Shown here piece after piece: positions 5,599 through 6,008 of a DNA stretch of 6,008 nucleotides. Origin of the DNA: Actinobacteria bacterium UBA7398 (GTDB lineage: Bacteria; Actinomycetota; Actinomycetes; Nanopelagicales; Nanopelagicaceae). The stretch covers positions 1,813 through 7,820 of the forward strand of contig DKNC01000018.1 in NCBI GenBank assembly GCA_002470135.1, written 5' to 3'. The translations under genes and the position numbers were made by a program. How positions within the stretch are numbered: position 1 is the first letter of the stretch; the number at the start of each line of letters is the position of its first letter. Under the pieces are notes generated by a model. That model was not told the DNA's origin. It made no database searches and saw nothing but the letters and a program-made list of their open reading frames with translations.

Positions 5599-6008
5599 AT
5601 GACAGATGTAACGCGCTTTCATACGCACGAGCCTGAGAATTTAGATGAGCGGTTTGCGCGCCGAGCAAGCGGTATGCAGGCTAGTGAAATTCGTTCGCTA
5701 TTTGCGGTTGCCTCTCGTCCAGAAATTGTTTCACTTGCTGGTGGTATGCCAAATCTTTCAGCGTTACCGATGGAGATGATGGCTGGTTTAATTGGAAAAT
5801 TAATTACTGAACACGGCCAAGAAGCGTTGCAATATGGCAGCGGACAAGGCCATCCGAAATTGCGCGAACAAATTTGTGATGTGATGGCGTTGGAAGGCAT
5901 TCGCGCAAACCCAGATGATGTTGTTGTAACTACCGGTTCGCAACAAGCACTTGATTTAATTTCCCGGATATTTATTGATCCAGGTGATGTGGTTTTAGTT
6001 GAAGCACC
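5599..6008 (+). CDS. PLP-dependent class I/II aminotransferase, 3'-truncated by the window edge
   Basis: The first 136 residues of a fold-type I aminotransferase; the catalytic lysine lies beyond the window. Recognisable parts are SLAGGMPN (G48-G49-M50-P51-N52), the substrate-side Q78-Y79-G80-S81-G82-Q83-G84 followed by HPKLREQI, and the cofactor-phosphate loop T112-G113-S114-Q115-Q116-A117-L followed by DPGDVVLVEAP. This pattern is typical of the MocR-like / 2-aminoadipate aminotransferase (LysN, Aro8-like) group without a DNA-binding domain; the N-terminus here has no winged-helix region. The amino-acid substrate cannot be assigned. ATG at 5599 is the only plausible start, because an in-frame TAA lies directly before it (5596-5598). 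There is no Shine-Dalgarno in the 49-base gap after cwlM. A PLP-dependent aminotransferase gene between cwlM and parB/parA is, as I recall, common in Actinobacteria, so parB may lie further downstream. Confidence 0.93.
   Translation, partial: MTDVTRFHTHEPENLDERFARRASGMQASEIRSLFAVASRPEIVSLAGGMPNLSALPMEMMAGLIGKLITEHGQEALQYGSGQGHPKLREQICDVMALEGIRANPDDVVVTTGSQQALDLISRIFIDPGDVVLVEA

Noticed and set aside
5619..5900. A - strand open frame inside the aminotransferase gene
   Set aside because: Antisense to a clear PLP-enzyme N-terminus; its translation is Cys- and Pro-rich without a known pattern.
1..6008. Novel defence, mobile or biosynthetic system
   Set aside because: All seven genes belong to conserved housekeeping families in a known actinobacterial order; there are no integrases, repeats, toxin-antitoxin pairs or abrupt composition shifts.

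Overview
The window is a compact stretch of a bacterial chromosome with every gene on the + strand. It matches a gene neighbourhood that is well known near the replication origin of Actinobacteria (the Mycobacterium tuberculosis Rv3908-Rv3916 region): NUDIX hydrolase, DUF6049 membrane-anchored protein, MurJ lipid II flippase, thioredoxin reductase, thioredoxin, CwlM-type amidase homologue. It ends inside a PLP-dependent aminotransferase. Base composition is low for the phylum (low 40s percent GC, estimated by eye from a few lines), intergenic gaps are tiny, and several proteins are shorter than their relatives in high-GC Actinobacteria. Together this suggests a streamlined, free-living actinobacterium such as the freshwater Nanopelagicales (acI) lineage. 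The lineage call is inference; the gene order and family calls rest on protein motifs.

Layout. Bases 1-300 hold the 3' part of a NUDIX hydrolase, cut by the window edge inside its NUDIX box. It overlaps the next gene by 4 bases (ATGA). Bases 297-1436 encode a secreted, C-terminally anchored DUF6049 protein that is about half the usual length. After 2 bases comes murJ (1439-3034), limited to the membrane flippase core. A 32-base gap with a Shine-Dalgarno leads to trxB (3067-4002, GTG start). A 49-base purine-rich gap with a strong Shine-Dalgarno leads to trxA (4052-4378). After 28 bases comes a cwlM-like gene (4407-5549), then after 49 bases the 5' part of an aminotransferase gene (5599 to the window end). 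No intergenic stretch exceeds 50 bases. I see no RNA gene, mobile element, CRISPR array or convincing hairpin terminator.

How the genes fit together. MurJ moves lipid II across the membrane for peptidoglycan synthesis. CwlM in mycobacteria is a cytoplasmic, non-secreted amidase homologue that regulates peptidoglycan precursor synthesis (MurA activation) and also binds MurJ/FhaA. The copy here has no signal peptide and has lost two of the four classical amidase active-site residues, so it looks like a regulatory pseudoenzyme. TrxB and TrxA form an NADPH-thioredoxin pair. The mycobacterial arrangement is simplified here: MurJ has no C-terminal pseudokinase domain, and no sigM or anti-sigma gene lies between murJ and trxB.

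I found no previously undescribed multi-gene system. The most interesting signals are the degenerate active site of the CwlM-like protein, the reduced forms of MurJ and DUF6049, and the absence of Shine-Dalgarno sequences before cwlM and the aminotransferase.
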